IMG/VR virus record: IMGVR_UViG_3300046318_000345
Coordinates: 1-21,805 of that record
Direction: 5' to 3' (one strand)
From: a virus
DNA length: 21,805 nucleotides
Shown: one piece after another, positions 13,778 through 20,567 of the stretch
Numbering within the stretch: the first letter of the stretch is position 1
Layout of the letters: the number at the start of each line of letters is the position of its first letter
Position numbers and translations under genes: made by a program
The notes under the pieces: model-generated
What the model saw: only the letters and a program-made list of their open reading frames with translations
What the model was told of the DNA's origin: nothing
Database searches by the model: none

Positions 13778-14296
13778 TTAATTATTGTCCCAATGCTTAT
13801 TGTACTGCTCCCACCAAAAGGTTAAATCCTGAGTGTTGTTATCGTAGTATTGTCCTACAAAGTCAGATTTAAACTTTGAGCTTGCATTTTCGTATGCAGC
13901 TAGGGTGTATATCTCTTGGGTTATCTTTAAATTGTCTTTAAGATGGTCTATTATAAATTGGTAATTAGAACCTCTAATGACTCCTGCTTCAACTAGTAGT
14001 ATTTTTTTGTTACTTAGTTTGTAACTATACAAGCTCATCAGTGCATCTAATTCACGCAAATAGGTAGAATCCCAGACTTGGTCTGGATATGGTACATCTA
14101 CACTAAACCCATCACACATCTCACCTTCGTGGCTTAGCAAATGCCTTAGTAGTTGACCTGCCATATTAGAGTAATCTGCAGATACCGATATAACTACTGT
14201 GTTACTTGCATTGAAGTTATTTTGTAGTAAAGTATTGCTGAGATTTACTATGGTATCTGTCTCCTCTTTTTGTGATATGTTTAGGTCGACTCTCAT
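13778..14296 (-). CDS. Phosphoribosyltransferase-like protein, probably degenerate
   Basis: A 172-residue protein. Residues 33-49 (TVVISVSADYSNMAGQL) and 98-113 (KILLVEAGVIRGSNYQF) resemble the first beta strand/loop and the PRPP-binding loop of type I phosphoribosyltransferases, where the usual pattern is a hydrophobic strand, two acidic residues, then TTGxT. Here the acidic pair is E103-A104 and the TTG part is IRG, so the key ribose-contacting acid and loop residues are altered. Either the fold binds another ligand or the similarity is only structural. The C-terminus is aromatic (LTFWWEQYNKHW). The ATG overlaps the preceding TAA by one base (TAATG). Assignment of the fold is tentative. Confidence 0.55.
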   Translation of the reverse strand: MRVDLNISQKEETDTIVNLSNTLLQNNFNASNTVVISVSADYSNMAGQLLRHLLSHEGEMCDGFSVDVPYPDQVWDSTYLRELDALMSLYSYKLSNKKILLVEAGVIRGSNYQFIIDHLKDNLKITQEIYTLAAYENASSKFKSDFVGQYYDNNTQDLTFWWEQYNKHWDNN

Positions 14297-14610
14297 TATT
14301 TGTTTCTGATTAGTAGCTCACCTAGTACCTCTAATCTCCCTACTTCACGTTGGAATTCAATTTGAGTCATATCGAGAGATATCTTTTTGTACGTATCCTC
14401 ATACTCTTGTTTTGCTTTTTCAAAATCAAGTGTTCCTTCTGTAGCTTTTTTGTAGTAAGGTAACTTTACCTTAAAGTGGTGCCAAGTTAGTAAAGCTAAT
14501 CCACCTTTCTCTTGAGCATTTGATGCTATCTTAGCAGCACCTTCACCTCTTGTTTTAGCGAAATCTGCCAATACCTCTTTTGCCTCTTTTATTAAATGGA
14601 GTAGTTTCAT
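14296..14610 (-). CDS. Small conserved helical phage protein
   Basis: A 104-residue, mostly helical, basic protein. The central TWHHFKVKLPYYKKA (residues 42-56) and the C-terminal QIEFQREVGRLEVLGELLIR (cut to 20) are the most distinctive parts and, from memory, recur in uncharacterised proteins of marine T4-like phages. There is no membrane segment and no recognisable catalytic motif. The ATG follows the 58-residue gene after one base (TAAGATG) and its stop overlaps the next start, so four small genes are translated in a chain. Role unknown. Confidence 0.8.
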   Translation of the reverse strand: MKLLHLIKEAKEVLADFAKTRGEGAAKIASNAQEKGGLALLTWHHFKVKLPYYKKATEGTLDFEKAKQEYEDTYKKISLDMTQIEFQREVGRLEVLGELLIRNK

Positions 14611-14611
14611 C

Positions 14612-14788
14612 TTACTTTGTAATTTTTACACAGATATCTTTTCCGTCCTTAGTACCTACGTACCTATAGCCCTTCCAACAGGCTTTCCCGTCAGAACCCT
14701 TTACCTTTTCAGATAGTACTTCTTTTACAAGTTCCCTCATAAAAGCCTCAACATCAGAGGGTAGTTTCTTACCTACCTTGTCCACCAT
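14612..14788 (-). CDS. 58-residue conserved phage protein with CWKGY motif, overlapping its upstream neighbour
   Basis: A short gene, ATG at 14788 to TAA at 14612. The N-terminus is helical (EAFMRELVKEVLSEKV) and the C-terminus carries DGKACWKGYRYVGTKDGKD.C, with two Cys and a Gly-rich beta-like layout; short CWKGY proteins occur, to my recollection, in many marine phages, without known function. It starts inside the 3' end of the 47-residue gene in another frame (20-base overlap), and the next gene begins one base after its stop. That tight chaining and the distinctive C-terminal motif make it convincing despite its length. The two Cys might bind metal or form a disulfide; neither can be decided from sequence. 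Confidence 0.8.
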   Translation of the reverse strand: MVDKVGKKLPSDVEAFMRELVKEVLSEKVKGSDGKACWKGYRYVGTKDGKDICVKITK

Positions 14789-14912
14789 ATAGTTTTTTGT
14801 AGCTCTTAGATGACTTTAACTTAGATGTCTTGCTCTTAGCATGAACACCTGGTCTTGATACTTTAGGTTTTTCTACTTTTACAACCGTAGAAGCTGATTT
14901 TGCTTTTGCCAT
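14769..14912 (-). CDS. 47-residue highly basic conserved phage protein
   Basis: A short Lys/Ser-rich protein: MAKAKSASTVV, then SRPGVHAKSKTSKLKSSKSY (residues 19-38) and a KKLYGGQGR end. The RPGVHAKSKTS...YGGQGR layout is one I recognise from short proteins in many tailed phages; no function is known to me. Its strong positive charge suggests nucleic-acid binding. The ATG at 14912 lies 16 bases after a TATTTATT motif and has AAAGGA in the leader, one of the few plausible Shine-Dalgarno-like sequences here. Its last 20 bases overlap the next gene in a different frame. Real gene status rests on conserved motif, start context and the otherwise empty 330-base interval. Confidence 0.8.
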   Translation of the reverse strand: MAKAKSASTVVKVEKPKVSRPGVHAKSKTSKLKSSKSYKKLYGGQGR

Positions 14913-14928
14913 GATAATTATCCTTTAG

Positions 14929-14936
14929 AATAAATA
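14929..14936 (-). promoter_or_regulatory. TATTTATT motif upstream of the 47-residue gene
   Basis: The coding strand reads GATATTTATTCTAAAGG, the octamer ending 16 bases before the ATG at 14912, directly after the TAG of the zinc-ribbon gene. One-base variant of TATTTATA at the same distance as the copies before terminase, portal and the 284-residue gene. Candidate promoter. Confidence 0.4.
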
Positions 14937-14939
14937 TCA

Positions 14940-15518
14940 CTAGTCTTGTAAATGCTTTCTAGCGTGTTGTAAGTAGTCCTTTAAGTGTTCTGATAGCTCG
15001 TTATCTGTCTTAGTTTTGTTTCCTTTCCAATCCTCGATATCTCCTTGTTCTGTTACGAAGGTATCGACTGAATTGATTGAGTCTAATATATACTGCTCTA
15101 CGTCTACTAGGAATGCTCTCAAACTTCCCTGTATCATAGCCTTTTCGTATGCATCATATAAACCTGCTTTTCTAAGCTCTGCTTCGTAGTTGATTACACA
15201 GTCAAAGCACATTCTATGTATCTTGTACATCTTCTGACTTAGGTGGTAGTTCATAGTACCTCCACATTTTGGACAAGTAAGTGGAGTCTGTAGTGCTTTT
15301 TTAGCAGCATCTAGTTTAGTAATATTCTGCTTAAGTCCATCCTTAATAGTCCAAGTACGTCCGTTCTCTTCCCAGATGTCTCCCTCATTGTGAACTTCAT
15401 GTGCCTTTTGGTACCCTACTCCGTCAACAGTCTTAGCTGAGAAGTCCTTATTAACTAGGTTCCTTGCTCTATTTACGTCTCTTGATTTAAACTCTTTTTT
15501 AAGTAAGCTCTCGCCCAT
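14940..15518 (-). CDS. Zinc-ribbon-like conserved phage protein
   Basis: A 192-residue protein. Residues 43-67 (HNEGDIWEENGRTWTIKDG, then KQNITKLD) and the four-Cys site C82-x2-C85 ... C104-x2-C107 (CPKCGG ... CFDC) form the recognisable core; a similar arrangement occurs in uncharacterised proteins of many marine phages. The Cys pairs, 18 residues apart, should bind one zinc. The N-terminus is basic (SRDVNRARNLVNK), suggesting nucleic-acid contact, and the C-terminus is helical with a charged end. It begins 20 bases inside the end of the HAD phosphatase gene, with the context AGGTTATG shared by two neighbours. The role may be transcriptional or structural; this is undecided. Confidence 0.8.
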   Translation of the reverse strand: MGESLLKKEFKSRDVNRARNLVNKDFSAKTVDGVGYQKAHEVHNEGDIWEENGRTWTIKDGLKQNITKLDAAKKALQTPLTCPKCGGTMNYHLSQKMYKIHRMCFDCVINYEAELRKAGLYDAYEKAMIQGSLRAFLVDVEQYILDSINSVDTFVTEQGDIEDWKGNKTKTDNELSEHLKDYLQHARKHLQD

Positions 15519-16086
15519 AACCTAACTCTTTTAATTGATTGATAACTGATTGTACGTCTCCGTCTTTACATTCGATTGCTATTCCTCCTTTAGCAGCAAA
15601 TGCTCTTAGGTTGGATGGTTTATCATCTATAAGGATTGCGTTCTCATTTGCAAAGTCTGCTTTTGCTGATCCAAATCTAAACTCTACAGGAGGTGCTGGT
15701 GATAGGTGGTTCCTAACCCACATCTTCTTTCCTAGTCTTGAAGTATTGTCTCTTGATGGAGAGGTTAGTATTGTTGGATGATATGGTTCAAGGAAGTCCC
15801 ACAGTTGCTTACCGTTGGGCATCCATTCCATTTCTGACCAGAATACGATTCCTACGTATTGATCGATCAGTTTCCAAAACTCTGTTTCTCCTTCTATTGC
15901 TGTAAAGTGCTTAGGTCTTGTAACCTTAGCTATTGTCTCTTTTGAGTAGTATTTTGGACCCTCTTTACGAAGCATCTCAAGGAACCTCTTTTCGAAGTCA
16001 GTTAGTACTCCATCCATATCACAGTACAATTTGTACTTAGGAACAAAGTCCTCTTCTGTAAGTAGTAGTTGTTTTAGTGTTCTCAT
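15499..16086 (-). CDS. HAD-superfamily phosphatase/nucleotidase-like protein
   Basis: A 195-residue hydrolase of the haloacid dehalogenase superfamily, probably cytosolic. Motif I is YCDMDGVLTDF (nucleophile D23 and acid/base D25), motif II is ILTSPS (S109), motif III Lys is likely K120 or K121 in GKKMWVRN, and motif IV is LIDDKPSN (D154-D155). The small cap between residues 30 and 100 and the D-M-D-G-V-L-T-D start resemble 5'(3')-deoxyribonucleotidase-like phage and bacterial proteins, so a nucleotide or sugar phosphate is a likely substrate. All catalytic residues are present. It lies 11 bases after the HExxH gene and its end overlaps the zinc-ribbon gene by 20 bases. Fold is firm, substrate inferred. 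Confidence 0.88.
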   Translation of the reverse strand: MRTLKQLLLTEEDFVPKYKLYCDMDGVLTDFEKRFLEMLRKEGPKYYSKETIAKVTRPKHFTAIEGETEFWKLIDQYVGIVFWSEMEWMPNGKQLWDFLEPYHPTILTSPSRDNTSRLGKKMWVRNHLSPAPPVEFRFGSAKADFANENAILIDDKPSNLRAFAAKGGIAIECKDGDVQSVINQLKELGYGRELT

Positions 16087-16097
16087 AACCTATTGTA

Positions 16098-16724
16098 TTA
16101 TATTATTGCTTTTATTCCTAATTGATTTGCCCTGTTTCTCCATAGTGTAAGTATTTCTTTCTTTTCTGCAACAGTTATTTTCTGTGAGTTTAGATAGTTG
16201 TCTACTACTTTTGAGAATTTGACCTTTTCCTTCTTAGCTCTGAAGTACATTCCTTGTAGGTTTGCATCTACCTCTTTGTCTAATTTAAAGTATTCTGCTC
16301 GAGGAAGCAAACGAGTATTTACCATTTGTCTAATAGCTGCATCATCCTCCATCATCTTACTTGGAACACTATTCCAACCCTCTCCATGAATAAGGTGCTC
16401 TATTTCATGTCTGAATAGGTCCTTTAGGTTCATCGATATCTCTTCCCAATAGTCTGGGATTAGTTTAGGATCTATTTCGAATCGTGCTTGAATAAAGTCC
16501 TCATCTTCGAGATCAGCATCATATCCTGCTCCTCCATCTACGTTTAACCTACTTAGTCCTTTCTTAAATACTATGTTAGCGTCTATATCAAAACATATGT
16601 CCTCAAGTTGGTAGGACGTATCTACTCGTACTCTTAGCTTGCCTTGTTCAAATCCCTCTTTCCAAGCATTAAATACTATTGAAGATGCTTCGTTAGCTGC
16701 CCTGTTGTACTTGTTGTTCCTCAT
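16098..16724 (-). CDS. HExxH metallopeptidase-like protein
   Basis: A 208-residue protein with FRHEIEHLIHGEG (residues 105-117), a classical zinc-metallopeptidase helix (H106, E107, H110). A likely third ligand is E151 in KEVDANLQGMYFRAKK, a spacing and context seen in phage gluzincin-like proteins. The N-terminal half (30-90) is beta-rich and acidic (VDGGAGYDADLEDEDF), and the C-terminus is basic and helical. There is no signal peptide, so it acts in the cytoplasm or the virion. It starts 32 bases inside the end of the three-domain gene, which itself ends with another HExxH domain, so two unrelated-looking metallopeptidase modules are translated back to back. The target protein is unknown. 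Confidence 0.8.
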   Translation of the reverse strand: MRNNKYNRAANEASSIVFNAWKEGFEQGKLRVRVDTSYQLEDICFDIDANIVFKKGLSRLNVDGGAGYDADLEDEDFIQARFEIDPKLIPDYWEEISMNLKDLFRHEIEHLIHGEGWNSVPSKMMEDDAAIRQMVNTRLLPRAEYFKLDKEVDANLQGMYFRAKKEKVKFSKVVDNYLNSQKITVAEKKEILTLWRNRANQLGIKAII

Positions 16725-18798
16725 AACCTTTTTGTTCGTTTTTTATTTTATCTTCCCAATTTCTAAAAGTGATATTACCTGTTAGGTATGCCTCTTTTTC
16801 TATGTCCATTAAATGGTCATCCTCATTTGTATTAGTTGTTTGAATGTTACCCAATCTCCCTTCCAAATTTTGCATGTGGTGAACCATCTCATGTGAGAAT
16901 GATCGTAATACGTCCTTAGGATTTCTTCCTAAAATATAAAGAACTACTTCTTTATTATTTGGATCGTAGTAGGCAGTCTTACCAAACAAGTCATTTGCTT
17001 GTTGTGGGTCTTTTACTGTTTTAATAGATGGGATAGGTGTGATGTTCATTCCCTGATCCATCATATATTCTAATAATGATGCAATGTATGGAGTGTAGTC
17101 GAACTTAGGCTCAACATCCTCTGGTAATGCTTTTTGGTAAGGTGTATAATCGAACCCTGATTGAGAGTCTTGTACTCTTGTAATGTAGATTCTATCCTGC
17201 TGAAACTCTGTTCTGAACTTAGTCTTGTCTAGCTGATCTCTTAGTTGATCGTATACGTTAACTAAATCTGCTCTATCCTTTGATGATATTGCTGAGGATG
17301 CTTGAATTGGTACTCCTGTTACGTTCTCTTTTACCTTGCTTTTTGTAGGAAAGAAACTCTCAAATACCTCATCAACTGCTCCTAACATCTTATCTTCGAT
17401 AGATGGTTCATCCTTTGGAGTTACTATTTCTATTACTTTCATCTTATCGTCTTTTGAAAGCACATTTGGTATCCACTTTCCGCTTACCATGTACTCCTTT
17501 GATTGTCTTATTTGTGTAGCAGAGAATTTATCATCCTCTTTACCTACAATAACTGGTAGAGTTTTTACTTCTACTTTAGGATACTTGTCTCTGTTTTTAG
17601 TAAACGATGTGAACTTACCTGCCTCATCAGCCATTGTACCTGTTATAATGTGGTCCACTTCTGATTGGTATTGATCTACCCAGTCATATACATCCTTAAT
17701 AGGTGTTATTTGGCTTAGGACAACCTCTACTGGTGTTGCTAAATACTTAGCGTATATCTCCCAAATTGCTTTTGACTGCTCTGGTGTGATAGCAACTCCT
17801 TCTCTTATCTTTGGTCCTACAAATATAATCAACTTATCTGCATTTTGAGATAGTACTCTTGCATTCTCATAGTGTGCCTTATGTGGTGGTTTAAATCCTC
17901 CTGCATAAAGTGCTACTGTAATTAACTGATCGTCATTACCTTCAGATAGAGTTTGTGCTACTTTTTCAAGTGCATCTTCTTTACCCTTACCCTTAGCTGT
18001 TCCTACTTCTCCTGATTTAACAGATACCATTGATCTGAATATACCTGCAATCCTGTTTTTAGATCTAGGATTGTTTAGCTTTCTAGCAATATCATCTAAT
18101 AAGTCCTCAAATGATCCATCAATATTAAATCCTTGGAATAGTATTTTAATAGTACCCCAATTAGTTGTTGACCATATTTCTTCTCTAGCTACTTCTTTGA
18201 AGTTCTCTAGCTTGACTTTTCTAAGACTTAACTTAACTGATGATAAGTTAAACTCATACTCCTCTCCTTTACTTAATGCAGGTACGTTTGAGATACCCAT
18301 TCTTCTCATTACATCTTGAGGATCTTGCTCCAGTAAAATCACTTTAGCCAATCCTATTAATAGTCCTTGCTTTTCAGCAGGTAAGTCTAAGAATGATCCT
18401 TTGAATACTGATTCTTCTTCTGTTAATGCAATGATGTTATCTACTTGAATGAACTCGTCTTTTTTTCCTGCAATAGGAAACAATACTGAGATTAGCTCTC
18501 CTGAGTTGTAGTATCTTCTACCTGTGTATTTTTCACTCTTAAAAGGAACGATTACATTCTGTGGTAGTTTATTTACAGCATCAATTAGTCTTTGCTTTAC
18601 CTCTTTCTTATCATCTCCTTCAAACCAAGTAATAATATCCAAGTCACCAAAGTCAGCTTTTGAACCTGCTTTTACAGATCCAGAAAGAGATGCTTTTTTA
18701 AATCCAGGTACATGCTTAAGTACTTGATCTACATATGCATTGAACGTAGATTGTACATCCTGTTTTAGTATCCTATTTCCTCCTGCTACTCCTGACAT
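16693..18798 (-). CDS. Three-domain protein: Pol-beta-type nucleotidyltransferase, HIGH-type nucleotidylyltransferase, HExxH metallopeptidase
   Basis: A 701-residue fusion. Domain 1 (about 1-160) is a Pol-beta-type nucleotidyltransferase: LSGSVKAGSKADFGDLDIIT gives the GS motif (G40-S41) and metal-binding D52/D54, with D120 in FIQVDNI as probable third acid. Domain 2 (about 292-445) resembles NMN/pantetheine adenylyltransferases: LYAGGFKPPHKAHY with H306/H309 of the HxGH motif (here HKAH) and FSATQIR (425-431) matching the second (I/S)SxTxIR motif. Domain 3 (about 580-690) carries FSHEMVHHMQNLEGRL, with H636, E637 and H640, and a probable third ligand in DIEKEAY (E667 or E669). A linker at 470-570 looks flexible. 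All active sites appear intact. It starts four bases after the second nucleotidyltransferase gene. Substrates are unknown; NAD or nucleotide chemistry is only a suggestion. Confidence 0.85.
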   Translation of the reverse strand: MSGVAGGNRILKQDVQSTFNAYVDQVLKHVPGFKKASLSGSVKAGSKADFGDLDIITWFEGDDKKEVKQRLIDAVNKLPQNVIVPFKSEKYTGRRYYNSGELISVLFPIAGKKDEFIQVDNIIALTEEESVFKGSFLDLPAEKQGLLIGLAKVILLEQDPQDVMRRMGISNVPALSKGEEYEFNLSSVKLSLRKVKLENFKEVAREEIWSTTNWGTIKILFQGFNIDGSFEDLLDDIARKLNNPRSKNRIAGIFRSMVSVKSGEVGTAKGKGKEDALEKVAQTLSEGNDDQLITVALYAGGFKPPHKAHYENARVLSQNADKLIIFVGPKIREGVAITPEQSKAIWEIYAKYLATPVEVVLSQITPIKDVYDWVDQYQSEVDHIITGTMADEAGKFTSFTKNRDKYPKVEVKTLPVIVGKEDDKFSATQIRQSKEYMVSGKWIPNVLSKDDKMKVIEIVTPKDEPSIEDKMLGAVDEVFESFFPTKSKVKENVTGVPIQASSAISSKDRADLVNVYDQLRDQLDKTKFRTEFQQDRIYITRVQDSQSGFDYTPYQKALPEDVEPKFDYTPYIASLLEYMMDQGMNITPIPSIKTVKDPQQANDLFGKTAYYDPNNKEVVLYILGRNPKDVLRSFSHEMVHHMQNLEGRLGNIQTTNTNEDDHLMDIEKEAYLTGNITFRNWEDKIKNEQKGYEEQQVQQGS

Positions 18799-18802
18799 AT
18801 TA

Positions 18803-19711
18803 TTACTTTTTATATTGTATTAAGTTAGAATTATCTGGTAAGAATTTACCTGTTAATGCCAATCTATCTTGATTTTGTATCCAGTATTCTTGTAGGTCTT
18901 CTGGTATGTCACATCTAGTTTTATCTAGGATTCTTAAGTAAGTGTCGTACACTCCGTATAAATCCTCTTTAGATAATCCTGCTTCTAGTGTCTCCATTAG
19001 TTTAAAGTAGTCTCCTACAGTATCTCTAGTTAGTTTTAGTCCGTAAAGACTGTTTAGTAGATCCACTGCTTGTTGAGGATTGTTTGCTACAATCTCTTGA
19101 GTGTCTCTATTTTTTACTCCATAGTTATGAGAGAATATATAACCCTTGTGTGAGAACAAAGAAACCATTAATTGGGTTCTGTGTAATCCTTTTACGTTTC
19201 CTGCATAGGTTGCTGAATGGTATGCAAATGATAACCAGTCTACATCTCCTACGTTAATATCAATCTGTACGTTTTGACCTACTACTTGGTTGGTTTCATC
19301 GTATTGTGGAAAAAGTAGAAACAATGCTCCTGCTCCTGATCCTTTTATGTCTGCTATAATCTCTGTATCGGCATCTAAGATCTTTTGAGCTACAGCAACA
19401 ATCACTGCTCGTTTCATTAACTGATCGTCAGTAGATGTTCTTGCTCTTTTTTTGAATCCTTGAAATAAGTCTTGAACGTGTTTCTCGTCTAATCCCCAAT
19501 CATTAATATCATCAAAGGATGACCCAGCTAATGCTAGGTCAATGTCCCCTGAGTAATCTTTTTTTCCTACAGATCCTAGTGTCTTCATCTCTCTGAAGAA
19601 TGGTTCTGCTTTAGGAAATATGTTCTTAAACTGTCTTAGGAATTCCTTAAGAGTTGGTTTAATGTGTTCTTTTTTTATTGGTGCTGTACTATCGAATACG
19701 TTTCCTCCCAT
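18803..19711 (-). CDS. Pol-beta-type nucleotidyltransferase-like protein
   Basis: A 302-residue protein beginning MGGNVFDSTAPI, a start seen (from memory) in uncharacterised nucleotidyltransferases of marine phages. TLGSVGKKDYSGDIDLAL (44-61) carries the GS motif (G46-S47) and metal-binding D56 and D58; VQIDINVGD supplies the probable third acid D151. The segment GAGALFLLFPQYDE before it and HRTQLMVSLFSHKGYIFSHN after it are typical of the fold's palm extension. The C-terminal third is helical. It precedes, by four bases, a second protein whose first domain has the same motif order (GS, DxD, D), so the two may be ancient duplicates or partners. The transferred nucleotide and the target are unknown. 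Confidence 0.85.
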   Translation of the reverse strand: MGGNVFDSTAPIKKEHIKPTLKEFLRQFKNIFPKAEPFFREMKTLGSVGKKDYSGDIDLALAGSSFDDINDWGLDEKHVQDLFQGFKKRARTSTDDQLMKRAVIVAVAQKILDADTEIIADIKGSGAGALFLLFPQYDETNQVVGQNVQIDINVGDVDWLSFAYHSATYAGNVKGLHRTQLMVSLFSHKGYIFSHNYGVKNRDTQEIVANNPQQAVDLLNSLYGLKLTRDTVGDYFKLMETLEAGLSKEDLYGVYDTYLRILDKTRCDIPEDLQEYWIQNQDRLALTGKFLPDNSNLIQYKK

Positions 19712-19772
19712 GTTACTTATTTAATGTGCCTAAAGATACGTAAATTATATCTACTATGCAACTATTATATTA

Positions 19773-19780
19773 AATAAATA
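19773..19780 (-). promoter_or_regulatory. TATTTATT motif in the 72-base gap before the nucleotidyltransferase gene
   Basis: The coding strand reads TACTATTTATTTAATATAATAG directly after the stop of the nuclease gene (here given in part as ACTATTTATTTAATA). The octamer is 61 bases before the ATG at 19711, farther than the 16-20 bases seen elsewhere. The gap (19712-19783) holds no terminator or gene. Weak promoter candidate for the enzyme cluster. Confidence 0.3.
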
Positions 19781-19783
19781 GTA

Positions 19784-20566
19784 TTAAAGTTTGATAGTAG
19801 TAGGATAACTTGCAAACTTAGGCTCAGTTGTTGGGTTTTCGATTTGGTACAGTTTGTATATCAGTTTAAATAATTCGAAGTTCTCTTCGATGTTATCTAT
19901 CACCTTTAACTCCCATCCTTTACCTTGTATCTTTTTACCACTCTTATCTTCTCCTCGAGTAGATGCTTTCAACCATAGAATAGCTGTTCTATCTATTTTA
20001 ATTCCTTTTGCTTCTTCTATTGATTTAGCATAGGCTGCTAATTGCAAGTCATACGATTTGTGTAAGCTATTTGATGTCTTAAAGTCAATTAACCAAGTCT
20101 CACCATTCATCTTAACAACTAAGTCAGCTGTTCCTGCATACTTGTAGGTATCTGAGTATGTAAATTCTTCTGTGAAGATTAGCTCAGGTTTAGCTATATC
20201 CCAGAATTGCTTGAACTTGATAATCATACCCCATACAAGTTCGTTGTACTTGGCATTACCATAGTCGTCCATCCAAGTTACTTCCTTACCATCTAGTAAG
20301 TCCTCAATTGCATTGTGAGTTTGAGTACCTTCGTCTCCAGCTCTTCTCATGATTATGTCTGAGTTGTGACCTACGTCTTTCAACCATGATTCAAAGAACT
20401 TATTCTTTGGCATGTACTGAAGTACTGTAGTTACTGAAGGATAGTATACTCCTTCTGATCTCTGATACACTCTTCGATCTAGAAAATTGATTTGTTTAAG
20501 TTCTGGTTGAAAATCTAACCTCTTCTTAGCATGCTCTGATAGGATGTTGTTTCCTTTTTGTATCAT
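19784..20566 (-). CDS. PD-(D/E)XK nuclease, RecB/Cas4-like
   Basis: A 260-residue nuclease with the complete RecB-type signature: H84 in GTQTHNAIEDLL (motif I), D148 in GTADLVV, D161 and K163 in LIDFKTS, and the QLxxY motif Q175/Y179 in DLQLAAYA. The N-terminus holds YYPSVTTVLQYMP, common in phage members of this family. Such proteins are metal-dependent single-strand or end-processing DNases used in recombination or host DNA breakdown. No helicase or Fe-S Cys cluster is seen, so it differs from typical AddB or Cas4 with cluster. Its ATG follows the primase stop after one base (TAATATG), which suggests a joint role in replication or recombination. Fold assignment is firm; exact task unknown. 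Confidence 0.92.
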   Translation of the reverse strand: MIQKGNNILSEHAKKRLDFQPELKQINFLDRRVYQRSEGVYYPSVTTVLQYMPKNKFFESWLKDVGHNSDIIMRRAGDEGTQTHNAIEDLLDGKEVTWMDDYGNAKYNELVWGMIIKFKQFWDIAKPELIFTEEFTYSDTYKYAGTADLVVKMNGETWLIDFKTSNSLHKSYDLQLAAYAKSIEEAKGIKIDRTAILWLKASTRGEDKSGKKIQGKGWELKVIDNIEENFELFKLIYKLYQIENPTTEPKFASYPTTIKL

Positions 20567-20567
20567 A

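Noticed and set aside
14940-15518. Four-Cys site considered as an HNH homing endonuclease
   Set aside because: The two CxxC pairs are present but there is no His-Asn-His motif near them.
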